DNA from: Algibacter sp. L3A6
Lineage (GTDB): Bacteria > Bacteroidota > Bacteroidia > Flavobacteriales > Flavobacteriaceae
Length of the DNA stretch: 64,000 bases
Reading direction: 5' to 3'
Assembly: GCF_009796825.1 (NCBI RefSeq)
Contig: NZ_CP047030.1
Coordinates: 124,001 to 188,000 of the forward strand
The position numbers and the translations under genes were made by a program. A model generated the notes under the pieces. That model was given only the letters and a program-made list of their open reading frames with translations. It searched no databases and had not been told where the DNA came from. How positions within the stretch are numbered: position 1 is the first letter of the stretch; each line of letters opens with the position of its first letter. Positions 55,744-64,000 of the stretch are shown here, piece by piece.

Positions 55744-56402
55744 TTTTTGAAATCGATAACATTGAATTATCCTTTAAAGAAAAACGTATTTTAAACGGTA
55801 TTTACCTTAAAGCTGAAACAAATAATATTACAGGGTTATTAGGAAGCAATGGTTGTGGAAAAACGTGTTTATTAAACATACTATTTGGGAATTTAGAACC
55901 TAAATACAAACTAATTCGTGTAGATAATAAGCCCATTTTAAAACCACTCTACCAAACAAAATTAGTTGGCTATTTACCTCAACATCATTTTATTCCTAGC
56001 CATTTAAAAGTAAAAACTATTTTTAAACTTTTAAAAATCTCTTGGAAGACATTTACACATCATTTTGAAGTTTTCGGACATTATAAGAAAATTAAAATTG
56101 GAAAATTATCGGGAGGAGAACGCCGCTTAATTGAAACATACATCGTTTTAAAAAGCAACACTAAATTGGTTTTATTAGACGAACCCTTTCCTCATCTATC
56201 TCCCTTGAATATTGAAATTATAAAAAATGTGATTACAGCTGAAAAAGAGCATAAAGCCATTATAATTACCGATCATTTATATGAAGAGATTATTGATATT
56301 GCTGATAATCTTTACTTTATAAAAAATGGTAATTCAAGACGCATTGAAAATATAAAAGAATTAGAGGATTTGAAGTACTTAAACGCTTCTAACCTTAACT
56401 AA
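55740..56402 (+). CDS. ABC transporter ATP-binding protein
   Basis: The start is set at the ATG at 55740-55742, which overlaps the previous stop by four bases. A longer frame beginning at 55677 lies inside that gene. The 220-residue protein has Walker A GSNGCGKT at 35-42, a Q-loop in YLPQHH, signature LSGGERR, Walker B KLVLLDEP and an H-loop in IITDH. It is a stand-alone nucleotide-binding domain that presumably powers export of an unknown substrate with a membrane partner. Its 3' end overlaps by 24 bases the 3' end of the convergent gene at 56379-57080. Substrate unknown. Confidence 0.88.
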   Translation: MIFEIDNIELSFKEKRILNGIYLKAETNNITGLLGSNGCGKTCLLNILFGNLEPKYKLIRVDNKPILKPLYQTKLVGYLPQHHFIPSHLKVKTIFKLLKISWKTFTHHFEVFGHYKKIKIGKLSGGERRLIETYIVLKSNTKLVLLDEPFPHLSPLNIEIIKNVITAEKEHKAIIITDHLYEEIIDIADNLYFIKNGNSRRIENIKELEDLKYLNASNLN

Positions 56403-57080
56403 TTTAAATGCTTTATCGTTTTTATTTTCTAAAACAGAGAATAAAACACAAAAACTTACACCAAATAAAAAGAAAAAATACTCCAAATAGCATAAAGCCA
56501 TTAATTGAAGATAGTGAGCAATAACGCTTGTTATTTCGGCACAAGTTAAAAACAAAACCAATAAAGCAAAATATTTGGACCTCGAATCTTTTATTAAGCG
56601 ATACCGAATAGCAAAAGCCGCAACTATAATTAGAGCACACCCTAAAAGAAAGTACAAATTAACCAAATATTCTAAAATAATAAAAGGTTCTATCATTGCG
56701 ATAACAGCTCGAACTACATAAGTATTAAGAAAAATAAGCAATCCATAAATTAGATATTCAATATAACTAATACGCAATGTTTTTTGTTTGAAAAAACCAC
56801 AGAGACAAAGCATAACATAACCAAATAATTTAAAAAGGGTTGGCCATATGGTGTTGAGTGGGTTTTCAGAAAAAACAAGGAAAGTTTCCGATAGAATAAA
56901 GCACAACCAAAAAAGTATTATACTCCATTCTGAATAAATTTTATACTTCAAAACAAATACAAAAAGCACTAGTTCTGTGAGCAACACAACGTTTAAGCTA
57001 TAACTAAGAAATAAGGCAAAACAAGTCAACACAAAAAAAATGCTGGTTATTAAGTACACCTTATTTTTGAGACTTAACAT
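56379..57080 (-). CDS. Polytopic membrane protein (member of a three-gene local family)
   Basis: This 233-residue protein has about seven or eight hydrophobic segments and short charged loops (YRLIKDSRSKYFALL). It shares the beginning (MLSLKNKVYLITS) and this charged loop with the 236-residue protein at 57259-57969, whose loop reads YRLLHDSRSRYFLFL. The ending (YLEYFFFLFGVSF) is also shared. No enzymatic motif is obvious. It resembles membrane proteins of unknown function common in flavobacteria. Function unknown. Confidence 0.75.
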   Translation of the reverse strand: MLSLKNKVYLITSIFFVLTCFALFLSYSLNVVLLTELVLFVFVLKYKIYSEWSIILFWLCFILSETFLVFSENPLNTIWPTLFKLFGYVMLCLCGFFKQKTLRISYIEYLIYGLLIFLNTYVVRAVIAMIEPFIILEYLVNLYFLLGCALIIVAAFAIRYRLIKDSRSKYFALLVLFLTCAEITSVIAHYLQLMALCYLEYFFFLFGVSFCVLFSVLENKNDKAFKLVKVRSV

Positions 57081-57258
57081 GCTCTATATATTTTTGCGTA
57101 GCGGTAAACCAAGAGATTTCTATTTAAGCGTGTAATTTAAAAATATTATAAGAAATACAAAATATGTAAGCAGATAAATATCTTTTTAAGATAACATCTA
57201 AAAGATATACGTTAAAAACACACGAATAGACGTCTGATTTACTTACGTTTAAAAAACT

Positions 57259-57969
57259 CTAAATACTGCCTGTTTTTATTAATTTATGTACACTATCACT
57301 AACGTTTTCATCAATAAAAGCAATGACTCCAAAACTCAATCCAAATAGAAAGAAAAAATATTCTAGATAATACATGAAGGTATAATTTAAAAAGAAACCA
57401 ACAATCCCGAAGACTTCAGCTGTTATTAAAAAGGCTATTAAAAACAAGAAATACCTAGAACGCGAATCGTGCAACAATCGGTATCTATATGAACTTATGC
57501 TGAGCAAAATAAGAATGATGCCATACACAAAAAATACGACCGTCATATATTGTTCTTCAACCAAATCTGCAACCAATTCAACTATTTTATAAACCACATA
57601 TACATTTATCAAAAAAACGAGTGAGTAAACACAAAGATCCATGCTATTATTCTTTACTTTTTTCTGCTTAGGATATACGTAAATCAGTAGCATAAAATAA
57701 CCAATAAGCTTTAGTGATGTGGTTATCGGGCCATAAGCGATATTATTATTTAAATATATAGCTGTTGCCGATAACGTAAAAAAGAGCCAAAATAAAGGAA
57801 TAGTCCACTCTTTTATTTTTTTAAATTTAAGAAAAACACTAAAGAAAATAATATCGGCTAAAAGGTTAATTGTAAACACACCACTTACTTTGTGAAAGTA
57901 TTGACAACAACAACATAAAATAAAAAGAACAGAAGTAATTAAATATATTTTATTCTTGAGCGTTAACAT
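57259..57969 (-). CDS. Polytopic membrane protein, tandem paralogue
   Basis: This 236-residue protein has seven or eight hydrophobic segments. It is clearly paralogous to the preceding gene on the same strand (MLTLKNKIYLITSVLF at the start, DSRSRYFLFLIAFLITAE in the middle, YLEYFFFLFGLSFGV near the end). The pair is separated by 178 bases, a tandem duplication that has diverged considerably. No catalytic motif is recognised, so function is unknown. The gap upstream (57970-58204) shows nothing notable. Confidence 0.75.
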   Translation of the reverse strand: MLTLKNKIYLITSVLFILCCCCQYFHKVSGVFTINLLADIIFFSVFLKFKKIKEWTIPLFWLFFTLSATAIYLNNNIAYGPITTSLKLIGYFMLLIYVYPKQKKVKNNSMDLCVYSLVFLINVYVVYKIVELVADLVEEQYMTVVFFVYGIILILLSISSYRYRLLHDSRSRYFLFLIAFLITAEVFGIVGFFLNYTFMYYLEYFFFLFGLSFGVIAFIDENVSDSVHKLIKTGSI

Positions 57970-58204
57970 TTATGAGGCATTTTGTTTACAACAATAGTCG
58001 TAAATTTTTCAGTAAAAATTAACGCAATTTAACTATATCATTTAAAACCTGCTAGTTAAGAATCCTGAAAGTTCATTTTATGCAAATATTTCTATTTTCA
58101 ATAGTTAAAAAATCAATTTCGTAAAATAACATGCTATTTTGTAGTAAATTAAAAACAAAATATCAATTAAAACACCTTACTAATAAAAGGTCTGAGTTCT
58201 CGAT

Positions 58205-59164
58205 TTAAAAATCTACAGCAAAACCAACACCTAAAAACTGTTTCCACTGCACTTTTGCTCCAGCTTCTTCAGTTTCACCTTCAACATCTGTTTCAATAGA
58301 TGTTTTAACATCATCATCATACCTTAAATGTGAGCCTAAAGTTGCTCTAATAAAACTATTAACCTTAAAATCAAAATCTACACTCCAATCTACGTCTACA
58401 TTTCCAAAGTTATTAACATAATCAGAATACATGCTCAATTGGTTTTTAACGGTTATGTTTTCGACTAGCTCCATTTCGTAACTGTTAGTTATTAAAACAC
58501 CAACCTCTCTACGGGTTTGTTCGCCTTCGCGAATTAATAAACCTTCAGAATCGTAAACAGCCGGAGTAACACCAAAAGCTCCTGCGTTTGCTAAATCTTC
58601 ATCTAAAACAAAGGTAGCTTTTAAGGTAAGTGGTGAAAAATAAAATGACATTTTCTCAATATTTTTACCGTACTCCATACCACCACCCAAAAACAAATAA
58701 CCTGGCGCCATTAGTCGAGATATAGGATTGTCTGTATTTGGGTAACTATATCCATTGGTTAACTGTGTTCTAAAATTTAATTGAGCTGAATAAAACCAGT
58801 TAGATTTTAAATCTGGTTTAAATCCCATGCTAGAATTGATTTCGATTAAATCGTCGGTTTTTCTAAGCTCTCTAGATTGTTGCTTATTTATACCGTAACG
58901 CATACGCGCATCGTTTCTCCATGAAAAATACTTATCGCTATAATTAGCACTAGTCTCAAAACCTACTAAACCAGAGATTGAATTACTACCACCTGAATTC
59001 CAATTAACAAAAGCGACTTCACTTAAATCGAAAGTTGCTTTATTTTTTTGCTGCCATTGCGGACCATCATATTTTGGCTTAGCTACCTTTAAGAATAAAG
59101 AATCGGGCTGAGCATGAATACATTGAAAAAGGAGACAGGCAATAATTAAGAAAGAATTTTTCAT
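58205..59164 (-). CDS. DUF3078 outer-membrane beta-barrel-like protein
   Basis: The start is taken as the ATG at 59162-59164, which gives MKNSFLIIACLLFQCIHAQ as a signal peptide. A longer frame would begin 33 bases upstream. The mature protein (about 300 residues) has alternating polar/aromatic strands, VAFVNWNSGGSNSISGL near the N-terminus and a final strand ending in FAVDF, which suits an outer-membrane barrel. It matches the DUF3078 family common in Bacteroidota. Function is unknown. It lies 38 bases after the membrane-protein gene at 59237-59929. Confidence 0.82.
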   Translation of the reverse strand: MKNSFLIIACLLFQCIHAQPDSLFLKVAKPKYDGPQWQQKNKATFDLSEVAFVNWNSGGSNSISGLVGFETSANYSDKYFSWRNDARMRYGINKQQSRELRKTDDLIEINSSMGFKPDLKSNWFYSAQLNFRTQLTNGYSYPNTDNPISRLMAPGYLFLGGGMEYGKNIEKMSFYFSPLTLKATFVLDEDLANAGAFGVTPAVYDSEGLLIREGEQTRREVGVLITNSYEMELVENITVKNQLSMYSDYVNNFGNVDVDWSVDFDFKVNSFIRATLGSHLRYDDDVKTSIETDVEGETEEAGAKVQWKQFLGVGFAVDF

Positions 59165-59236
59165 GATTATATTAGGGTATTTTTTAAAATTACACAAAGC
59201 ATCAATAATTGTACCATTTTAACGAATATTTAAGAA

Positions 59237-59929
59237 TTATATTTCAAGTGGCTTAATAATTTTAAATTCGACTACGCTATAAACGAGCAAAGCCCCTAAA
59301 CCTAAAACATATAACGGTCTAGAAACATAAAATAAAAAATCAAAACCTAAAAAATATCCCGTCGATGTTAAAACATTAGAAATGGCAACGCCGTATACAA
59401 AAACCACGTAATACCTAGCTTTTACAGTTGAATAACCATAACTGTAAGCAAATGCTAGTATGGCTAAAAATATTTGAAGTGCACCATAAAAAAGCGCAAC
59501 CACAGTTAATGATGAATCTTTTGATGTGACTTGAGTTAAGTTTAATAACTTAAAAAGTAAAAACACATGCAATAAGCCTACAACAAAGAACACCAAAGTA
59601 GTAGAAACATTATATTTTAAACGAATTATTTTAGGCAAAACATCTAGACAAACACATACAGCTGCAAGCCCTCTAAAAACAAGAGTTAAACGGGCGTAAT
59701 ACAAGGTTTCAAAGAAATGTATAAAAAAATCGGCAAAAACTAAACTAATGAGCGCAAGCAATAGGAATATGTTTTTATAACCTTTCAACAAAACAAATAG
59801 AATAAGGAAGGAAGCACTGCTAATAAACCTTATGTTTCGCATGCCTTCTAAATCAAAAAAAGTTATGGTTAGCAAATTTGCCAAAACGAGCAAAGCTGTA
59901 ACTCCGAAAATAACTTTTTTCGACTCCAT
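59237..59929 (-). CDS. Polytopic membrane protein
   Basis: This 230-residue protein has about eight hydrophobic segments. LVFADFFIHFFETLYYARLT recalls the core of lysoplasmalogenase-like (YhhN/TMEM86) proteins in size and topology, but the match is weak and no catalytic acid pair is confirmed. It is of the same length and general layout as the two membrane proteins to its left, and may be a distant relative. It lies 24 bases after purM on the same strand, so it is probably co-transcribed with it. Function unknown. Confidence 0.65.
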   Translation of the reverse strand: MESKKVIFGVTALLVLANLLTITFFDLEGMRNIRFISSASFLILFVLLKGYKNIFLLLALISLVFADFFIHFFETLYYARLTLVFRGLAAVCVCLDVLPKIIRLKYNVSTTLVFFVVGLLHVFLLFKLLNLTQVTSKDSSLTVVALFYGALQIFLAILAFAYSYGYSTVKARYYVVFVYGVAISNVLTSTGYFLGFDFLFYVSRPLYVLGLGALLVYSVVEFKIIKPLEI

Positions 59930-59953
59930 GGAAAAAATATTAAATATTAGTTA

Positions 59954-61132
59954 TTAATATACAAACTCTCCAAACTCACTATTTATTGTTAATTTTTTAG
60001 TTTCAGAAGCCTCTACTCTACCAATAATTTTAGCATCGACGTTAAACGATTTAGATATAGCAATAATATCTTCTGCTATTTCTGGTGTTACGTACAATTC
60101 CATTCTATGACCACAGTTAAATACTTGGTACATTTCTTTCCAATCTGTTTTAGATTGCTCTTGTATCAATTTGAAAAGCGGTGGAATTGGGAATAAATTA
60201 TCTTTTACAATATGAAATTGATTTACAAAATGAAGAATTTTAGTTTGTGCTCCACCAGAACAATGTACCATACCATGTACTTTATCACTTTTAAACGTTG
60301 ATAAAATTTTCTTTATAATTGGAGCATAAGTTCTTGTTGGTGATAATACAAGTTTACCAGCATCTATTGGAGAATTCTCTACAGCATCTGTTAATTTTAC
60401 ACCACCAGAATACACAAGATCTTCGGGTACTGCCGCATCAAAACTTTCAGGATATTTTTCGGCTAAATACTTACTAAACACATCGTGTCTTGCAGAAGTT
60501 AAACCATTACTTCCCATACCGCCATTATAGCTTTTCTCGTAAGTGGCTTGTCCAAAACTTTCTAAACCTACAATTACATCTCCAGCTTTTATGTTGGCAT
60601 TATCTATAACATCACTACGTTTCATACGTGCTGTTACGGTAGAATCTACAATTATGGTTCTCACTAAATCTCCAACATCGGCAGTTTCACCACCTGTAGA
60701 ATGTATAGTAACTCCAAAAGATTTTAAATCTTCCAAAAGTTCTTCGGTACCATTTATAATAGCCGAAAGCACTTCACCTGGAATTAAGCTTTTGTTTCTA
60801 CCAATAGTAGACGATAGCATAATATTATCTGTCGCACCAATACACAATAAATCGTCAATATTCATTATTAACGCATCTTGAGCAATACCTTTCCAAACGG
60901 AAACATCTCCGGTTTCTTTCCAATACATATAAGCTAACGACGATTTTGTACCTGCGCCATCTGCATGCATCACTAAGCAATAATCTTCATCATTAGTTAA
61001 ATAATCAGGAACTATTTTACAGAAGGCCTGCGGAAACAAACCTTTGTCTATATTTTTAATAGCGTTGTGAACATCTTCTTTTGATGCTGAAACTCCTCGT
61101 TGTGCGTATCGTTTTGAAACTTCTTGACTCAT
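59954..61132 (-). CDS. purM: Phosphoribosylformylglycinamidine cyclo-ligase (AIR synthetase), Bacteroidota-type
   Basis: This 392-residue cytoplasmic enzyme carries out the fifth step of purine synthesis, ATP-dependent closure of FGAM to AIR. It has the AIRS fold with HADGAGTKSSLAY near residue 55, MNIDDLLCIGA near 90, HSTGGETADVGD near 145 and the GGAQTKILHF segment near 290. It is longer than the roughly 345-residue E. coli enzyme, as is usual for the Bacteroidota form. The upstream gap to the glutamine synthetase (61133-61336) holds a terminator for that gene. Confidence 0.9.
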   Translation of the reverse strand: MSQEVSKRYAQRGVSASKEDVHNAIKNIDKGLFPQAFCKIVPDYLTNDEDYCLVMHADGAGTKSSLAYMYWKETGDVSVWKGIAQDALIMNIDDLLCIGATDNIMLSSTIGRNKSLIPGEVLSAIINGTEELLEDLKSFGVTIHSTGGETADVGDLVRTIIVDSTVTARMKRSDVIDNANIKAGDVIVGLESFGQATYEKSYNGGMGSNGLTSARHDVFSKYLAEKYPESFDAAVPEDLVYSGGVKLTDAVENSPIDAGKLVLSPTRTYAPIIKKILSTFKSDKVHGMVHCSGGAQTKILHFVNQFHIVKDNLFPIPPLFKLIQEQSKTDWKEMYQVFNCGHRMELYVTPEIAEDIIAISKSFNVDAKIIGRVEASETKKLTINSEFGEFVY

Positions 61133-61167
61133 AATATTCTATTGTGTTGCAAATTTACTTTTTTGAA

Positions 61168-61199
61168 TGAAAAAACCCCACTTTTTTAAAGCAGGATTT
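61168..61199 (-). terminator. Intrinsic terminator of the type III glutamine synthetase gene
   Basis: AAACCCCACTTT (61173-61184) pairs with AAAGCAGGATTT (61188-61199) through a three-base loop, with three G-U pairs when read as minus-strand RNA. A run of T residues follows on the minus strand. It lies about 137 bases after the stop codon at 61337. Confidence 0.65.
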
Positions 61200-61336
61200 T
61201 AGAAGTTTTAATATTTAATGGGTTAAACCCTTTATTATTTTCAATTCTCTATTCTTTTTTAGTAAAAACTAAATAAAAGAAAAGTTTTAAGCCTTCCATT
61301 TATCTCTTTTCAACTAAAAAAACAATTGTATTCTAA

Positions 61337-63523
61337 TTATCGTGTAAATAATAATTCGCGATATTTCGTTAATGGCCAAATTTCATCATCAACCAACATT
61401 TCTAATTTATCACAGTGATACCTAATATCATCAAACAGCGGTTTTACTTTTTTCGCATAAGCTAAAGCTCGTTTTTCAATATCTTCAATAGCATTTGCTT
61501 TTCGACGTTGATCCACCATTTTGGTGACATTTGAATTAATACCTTCTATATGATTCGAAATTTCTTCAATTAAAAGCACTTGTTCTTTAGAAACATCGTG
61601 ATATTTCTCTTCAAAAATCTCTTTTAATCCGCGAACATTTCTAATTAAAATATTTTGATATTTAATTGCTGTTGGCACAATATGGTTTCGAGCAATATCG
61701 CCCAAAACGCGACCTTCTATTTGTATGTGCTTGCTGTAAGCTTCCATCTCAATTTCGTAACGCGCTTGGGTTTCTACCTTACTCATAACATTCATTTCTT
61801 CAAACAAATCGATAGTTTGTTGAGATATTTTAGCAGTTAACGCTTCCGGAGTGGTCTTGTTGTGGCTCAACCCACGTTTTTTCGCTTCTATTTCCCAAGG
61901 TTTACCATATCCATTCCCTTCAAATAAAATTGCTTTAGTATCCTTTATATATTCTCGTAAAACATTAAAAACGGCTTCGTCCTTTTTTAAATCTTTTTTA
62001 TTGATTAAAGCATCAACTTCAATTTTAAAATCTTTTAATTGTTTTGCTACAATAGTATTTAAAACCGTCATTGGGTTACCACAGTTTGCAGTAGACCCCA
62101 CAGCTCTAAACTCAAATTTATTTCCTGTAAAAGCAAAAGACGATGTTCTGTTTCTATCCGTATTATCAAGTAAAACATCAGGAATTTTACCTATAACATT
62201 AAGCTTAAGTTCTGTTTTTTCTTGCGGCGATAATTTTCCTTTTGTAACCCCCTCAAGCTCATCTAAAACCTTAGTAAGTTGCTCGCCAATAAACACCGAC
62301 ATAATAGCTGGTGGCGCCTCACTAGCTCCCAAACGATGGTCATTACTTGCCGACGCCACAGAGGCACGCAAAAGTGCTTCATGTTTATAAACCGCTTTAA
62401 TAGTATTTATAAAAAAGGTAAGAAACTGTAAATTACTCATTGGTGTTTTTCCTGGCCCCAATAAATTTACTCCAGTATCTGTAGAAAGTGACCAGTTATT
62501 ATGCTTTCCAGAACCATTCATTCCCGCAAATGGTTTTTCGTGAAAGAGCACTTTAAAATTATGTCGAGACGCTACACGCCCCATTAAATCCATTAAAAGT
62601 GAATTGTGATCTACTGCTAAATTCGCTTCTTCATAAATAGGAGCTAATTCAAATTGATTGGGAGCTACTTCGTTATGCCTTGTTTTCACAGGAATTCCCA
62701 AAAGCATACACTCCGTTTCTAGTTCGCGCATAAAATTTAAGGCTCTGTTAGGTATCGATCCAAAATAGTGGTCGTCTAACTGTTGCCCTTTTGCAGCCGA
62801 ATGCCCAAGCATAGTACGCCCAGTAAGTGTAATATCTGGACGACTAGCAGCCAACATCTTATCTATTAAAAAATACTCCTGTTCCCAACCGAGAGAACTG
62901 GTTACTTTTTTTACATTTTTATCAAAATAGCGACATACAGCCGTAGCCGCAGTATCTACTGCATTTAGTGCGCGTAAAAGAGGTGTTTTAAAATCTAACG
63001 CTTCACCTGTATAAGCCACAAAAATAGTTGGTATACAAAGTGTAGTTTGGTAAATAAAAGCTGGCGATGTAGGATCCCAAGCTGTATAACCACGAGCTTC
63101 AAAAGTGTTTCTAATGCCTCCATTCGGGAAACTAGAAGCATCTGGTTCTTGCTGTACCAATTGGTCCCCACCAAATTTTTCAATAGCCATACCACCACCA
63201 ATAGTTTCAAAAAAAGCATCGTGTTTTTCGGCAGTCGCTCCTGTTAAAGGCTGAAACCAATGCGTGTAATGTGTAACTCCTTTAGATAAAGCCCAATCTT
63301 TCATAGAAGACGATACTTGGTCGGCAATACTCCTGTCTATTTTTTTACCATGACTTATAGCATTCATAACGCCATTAAAAGCATCTTTGGTTAAATATTG
63401 GCGCATGGTGTTTTCGTTAAACACGTTTTTACCAAATAAATCCGATCGTCTTTCCTTTTCCTCAATATGCACAGGTTTATAGGCCAACGATTCTTTTACA
63501 GCATGAAATCTAAGTGTAGACAT
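61337..63523 (-). CDS. glnN: Glutamine synthetase type III
   Basis: This 728-residue enzyme joins ammonia to glutamate using ATP. Length and motifs fit the large GSIII class: RSDLFGKNVFNENTM near the N-terminus, WFQPLTG near 85, the GSIII-type catalytic block TRHNEVAPNQFELAPI near 280, HEKPFAGMNGSGKHNNWS near 330, and NRTSSFAFTGNKFEFRAVG near 460. It is transcribed away from a second glutamine synthetase gene that starts at 63844, across a 320-base regulatory gap. The opposite-strand frames within it are shadows. Expression is probably linked to nitrogen status, though no operator was recognised. Confidence 0.93.
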   Translation of the reverse strand: MSTLRFHAVKESLAYKPVHIEEKERRSDLFGKNVFNENTMRQYLTKDAFNGVMNAISHGKKIDRSIADQVSSSMKDWALSKGVTHYTHWFQPLTGATAEKHDAFFETIGGGMAIEKFGGDQLVQQEPDASSFPNGGIRNTFEARGYTAWDPTSPAFIYQTTLCIPTIFVAYTGEALDFKTPLLRALNAVDTAATAVCRYFDKNVKKVTSSLGWEQEYFLIDKMLAASRPDITLTGRTMLGHSAAKGQQLDDHYFGSIPNRALNFMRELETECMLLGIPVKTRHNEVAPNQFELAPIYEEANLAVDHNSLLMDLMGRVASRHNFKVLFHEKPFAGMNGSGKHNNWSLSTDTGVNLLGPGKTPMSNLQFLTFFINTIKAVYKHEALLRASVASASNDHRLGASEAPPAIMSVFIGEQLTKVLDELEGVTKGKLSPQEKTELKLNVIGKIPDVLLDNTDRNRTSSFAFTGNKFEFRAVGSTANCGNPMTVLNTIVAKQLKDFKIEVDALINKKDLKKDEAVFNVLREYIKDTKAILFEGNGYGKPWEIEAKKRGLSHNKTTPEALTAKISQQTIDLFEEMNVMSKVETQARYEIEMEAYSKHIQIEGRVLGDIARNHIVPTAIKYQNILIRNVRGLKEIFEEKYHDVSKEQVLLIEEISNHIEGINSNVTKMVDQRRKANAIEDIEKRALAYAKKVKPLFDDIRYHCDKLEMLVDDEIWPLTKYRELLFTR

Positions 63524-63843
63524 TTTCTAAAGCAGTTTTATATTTTCTAATAATTCTTCAATATAACTCATAAAAAATTTAATTCTAAACATCAGTATTA
63601 AACTTTCGGGCAAAAATAGGCACCAAAATCAAGAATTCCGTAAAATCCACAAATATATTATTAACACTTTTTCAGTATTTTCAATAAATAATCAACTTTT
63701 TTTAAAATAATCCTCAAAAAAGTAGGGTATAAATAAAAACAAGTCACCTCTTTGTTAAAACACCCCTAATAAATTCGTAGTAAAAACTTAAAAATATATA
63801 TTTGTGATATTATTATCAATATTTCAATTATAAAATATTCATT
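63524..63843. other. Divergent regulatory region between two glutamine synthetase genes
   Basis: This 320-base AT-rich gap holds the promoters of both genes. For the rightward gene a Bacteroidota-type promoter is visible at 63774-63804. No clear repressor operator or hairpin was found by eye, and no short gene is apparent. Confidence 0.5.
63774..63804 (+). promoter_or_regulatory. Bacteroidota-type promoter for glnA
   Basis: TATATTTG at 63797-63804 matches the TAnnTTTG -7 consensus exactly. A TTCG at 63774-63777, 19 bases upstream, approximates the TTTG -33 box. The predicted transcript starts about 35 bases before the ATG. Confidence 0.5.
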
Positions 63844-64000
63844 ATGGCAAAAATTAAATTAGAATACCTTTGGTTAGATGGTTACCACCCTACTCAAAAC
63901 TTAAGAAGTAAAACTAAAGTTGAAGAGCATGAAGACTTCAAAGGTACATTAGAAGAAATAGGAAATTGGTCTTTTGATGGATCGTCTACTAGACAAGCAG
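63844..64000 (+). CDS. glnA: Glutamine synthetase, N-terminal fragment (gene continues past window)
   Basis: The frame begins at the ATG at 63844-63846 and runs off the right edge, so only 52 residues are visible. They read MAKIKLEYLWLDGY, a central FKGTLEEIGNW and the SFDGSSTRQ segment, which form the beta-grasp domain of the smaller glutamine synthetases of Bacteroidota. It is divergent to the type III enzyme, so the organism has at least two glutamine synthetases side by side. The rest of the gene, including the catalytic domain, lies outside the window. Confidence 0.85.
   Translation, partial: MAKIKLEYLWLDGYHPTQNLRSKTKVEEHEDFKGTLEEIGNWSFDGSSTRQA

Noticed and set aside
61851..62390. Plus-strand open frame of 179 codons opposite the type III glutamine synthetase
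   Set aside because: It lies entirely antisense to a well-conserved gene, shows low-complexity Ser/Leu-rich sequence and no recognisable domain.

Overview
The window looks like chromosome from a marine, alga-degrading Flavobacteriia bacterium (Bacteroidota). The DNA is AT-rich. Three very large secreted enzymes end in C-terminal domains of the type IX secretion type, and many secreted proteins carry Bacteroidota-type signal peptides or lipoprotein signals. Ribosome binding sites are not obvious. Five Cys-type sulfatases sit beside glycoside hydrolases and lyase-like proteins. A block of ordinary flavobacterial genes (pyrF, prfA, purM, glutamine synthetases, a DUF3078 protein) follows on the right. 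There are no rRNA, tRNA, CRISPR, phage or insertion-sequence signals.

Positions 1 to about 53,200 form one large polysaccharide utilisation locus, with every gene on the minus strand. Reading leftwards from its right edge: GH95 and an orphan enzyme of unknown family, then a sulfatase, a GH172/DUF2961 enzyme, a GH31 with a PA14-like insert and a double DUF1080 protein (41.4-53.1 kb); two paralogous beta-helix proteins (38.3-41.2 kb); four sulfatases, a GH141-like beta-helix protein, a frameshifted SGNH hydrolase, an alpha/beta esterase and a mutarotase-fold protein (26.3-38.1 kb); two giant alginate-lyase-superfamily proteins and a beta-helix/LRR protein, all with secretion tails (16.1-26.0 kb); a DUF1080 protein (15.1 kb); an acetylesterase-GH30-GH39-DUF6250-like-GH3 operon (6.8-14.8 kb); and a catabolic operon (1-6.6 kb) for L-fucose or a similar 6-deoxy sugar. 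That last operon encodes an entire non-phosphorylative route: mutarotase, FucP permease, dehydrogenase, lactonase, UxaA-type dehydratase, second dehydrogenase and FAH-family hydrolase, ending at pyruvate and lactate.

The inferred target is a sulfated, probably acetylated, fucose- and xylose-containing polysaccharide with a uronic acid component. Outer enzymes cut the chain, sulfatases and esterases strip substituents, exo-glycosidases release fucose and xylose, and the fucose is oxidised in the cytoplasm. The exact polymer cannot be fixed from sequence alone. No SusC/SusD pair and no regulator is present in the window, so the locus must continue to the left or rely on genes elsewhere.

The strongest new observation is regulatory. 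Eight of the secreted-enzyme transcription units have upstream a direct repeat of a TATAAA(C/T)TAT-like decamer with exactly 21 bp periodicity, as expected for an AraC-type or hybrid two-component regulator. The fucose catabolic operon lacks it. Other leads are a three-member family of beta-helix proteins sharing a GS(F/Y)PYGYG motif, an orphan putative glycosidase, a 266 bp near-identical repeat between two lyase genes, and a dehydrogenase whose catalytic lysine is replaced by asparagine.

From 53,347 to the end are housekeeping and accessory genes: pyrF, prfA, a small membrane protein with an ABC ATPase, three polytopic membrane proteins, a DUF3078 protein, purM, a type III glutamine synthetase, and the start of a second, divergent glutamine synthetase.
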